A DNA stretch of 6,273 nt from JBFWVD01 sp050246915 (GTDB taxonomy: Bacteria > Actinomycetota > Acidimicrobiia > Acidimicrobiales > Ilumatobacteraceae): NCBI GenBank assembly GCA_050246915.1, contig JBFWVD010000159.1, forward strand, positions 1 through 6,273, written 5' to 3'. Positions 5,414-6,273 of this stretch are shown piece after piece (position 1 is the first letter of the stretch; the number at the start of each line of letters is the position of its first letter). The notes under the pieces are model-generated. The model was not told where the DNA came from and ran no database searches. It saw only the letters and a list, made by a program, of their open reading frames with translations. The translations under genes and the position numbers were made by a program.

Positions 5414-6273
5414 GTGGAGAAGCCTGATGCCAAGCAGTTGGTGGAGTACGCAAGCCGAATGATGCGGGGGACTCAACTCGGTGACGAGTTCGCCGAGGAC
5501 AACCAGTGGGCATCGGATGGGTCGTCGATCTCTGCGCTCCTCAAGGTGACGCTCGAGTTCGAAGACCCCCGGTACACATCGCAAGATGCGCGCTTCGTAG
5601 TCGAGTGCCTCAGGGCCTACATGGCGATCTCCTCGGCTCAGATGCGTGGTCTCGCCGCGCTGCTGCTCGCAGGACCGCCCGTTCAGCTTCATCCACTCAT
5701 GACGCTGATCCGTGCACAAGCCGAAGCGTGCGGCAGCGCATGGTGGCTGCTGGGGCCATTGCTCGACGATGCCAATGAGGGCGGTTCAACCGTCAACGAC
5801 GAGCTCATCGCACGGAACTTCGACGCGCTCGATCGGTCGAAGATTCTCTTCCTTCAGCAGCTCCGAGCTCGTCTCTCACGTCTTCGCATTGACGGCGGCG
5901 AAGCGTTCGACGATGTAGCGAACCAACTGGTTCGGTACGAAGGTGAGCTGGTGGCGCTCCATGGTGATGCGGGACTGAAGTGGAGCTACCGAAGGGACGG
6001 GTCACCGAAAGAGATCATCGGGATCGGCGCCGCCCAGCCGCCTCAACTTACGGAGGTAGTGATGATCGCGGTCGAATATGCCTACGGTCAGGCGCACCGC
6101 GGGGAAGGCATCAACCTCTACAAGCTGTTCTCTGGCTACGCCCATGGCTCGATCGAGATGTTCTTCTCGCACGGCCAAACGGCGTGGCTCTCGCTCGTGC
6201 GTCAGGCAGACGCAAGCGGGCCTGAAGTTCGAGACTTCAGCAACCTCGTCCTTCGGATGCACTACCAGCTACT
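5414..6273 (+). CDS. Unknown helical protein, truncated by the window end
   Basis: An open frame runs from GTG 5414 to the last base without a stop, giving at least 286 residues; the C-terminus is missing. An in-frame TGA at 5390 limits the start. GTG 5414 is the first usable start, with a weak GGCAGG about 9 nt upstream; ATG 5459 is the alternative. The composition is that of a real soluble, mostly helical protein. Two notable patches are RAQAEACGSAWWLL (100-113) and YKLFSGYAHGSIEMF (236-250). This pairing, an Arg/Glu helix ending in WLL and a later S-x-x-AHG helix, recalls helical hypothetical proteins of the DUF5677-like kind. That comparison is from memory and uncertain. No membrane segment or catalytic motif is clear. 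It follows the membrane-segment gene by 367 bp, in the same direction. Confidence 0.75.
   Translation, partial: MEKPDAKQLVEYASRMMRGTQLGDEFAEDNQWASDGSSISALLKVTLEFEDPRYTSQDARFVVECLRAYMAISSAQMRGLAALLLAGPPVQLHPLMTLIRAQAEACGSAWWLLGPLLDDANEGGSTVNDELIARNFDALDRSKILFLQQLRARLSRLRIDGGEAFDDVANQLVRYEGELVALHGDAGLKWSYRRDGSPKEIIGIGAAQPPQLTEVVMIAVEYAYGQAHRGEGINLYKLFSGYAHGSIEMFFSHGQTAWLSLVRQADASGPEVRDFSNLVLRMHYQL

Overview
The window is GC-rich DNA with G/C-ending codons, several GTG starts and at least one probably leaderless transcript. This points to an actinobacterium (Actinomycetota); I cannot fix the genus from sequence alone. It reads as accessory DNA: an insertion sequence, a site-specific recombinase, a protein related to abortive-infection antitoxins, and two genes I cannot name.

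Layout. Positions 1 to about 1395 are an essentially complete IS256-family insertion sequence. One transposase gene lies on the minus strand, flanked by 23-bp imperfect terminal inverted repeats. An inverted repeat just ahead of the gene could hide its start codon in read-through transcripts. About 40 bp beyond the IS, 1436-2836 (+) encodes a 466-residue tyrosine recombinase. It has an intact C-terminal catalytic half and what looks like a second, degenerate catalytic half inserted before it. 2916-3545 (+) encodes a 209-residue AbiGi-antitoxin-like protein (PF10899-type motifs), probably read from a leaderless GTG.

After a gap of about 300 bp rich in short repeats, with a putative promoter and operator, 3919-5046 (+) encodes a 375-residue protein. 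It has one Gly/Ala-rich hydrophobic segment followed by long amphipathic helices, an architecture seen in membrane-acting effectors but not recognised as any family. A second gap, 5047-5413, holds no convincing gene. From 5414 to the window end runs an open, truncated gene for a helical protein of at least 286 residues and unknown function.

Working hypothesis: a recombinase-associated defence or stress island, with the IS next to the recombinase as a later arrival. The AbiGi-like protein is the only defence-associated component recognised by motif. The membrane-segment protein and the truncated helical protein are candidate partners because they are close, point the same way and lack housekeeping signatures. 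The spacing (about 300 and 370 bp) argues against one tight operon, so any joint function is inference.
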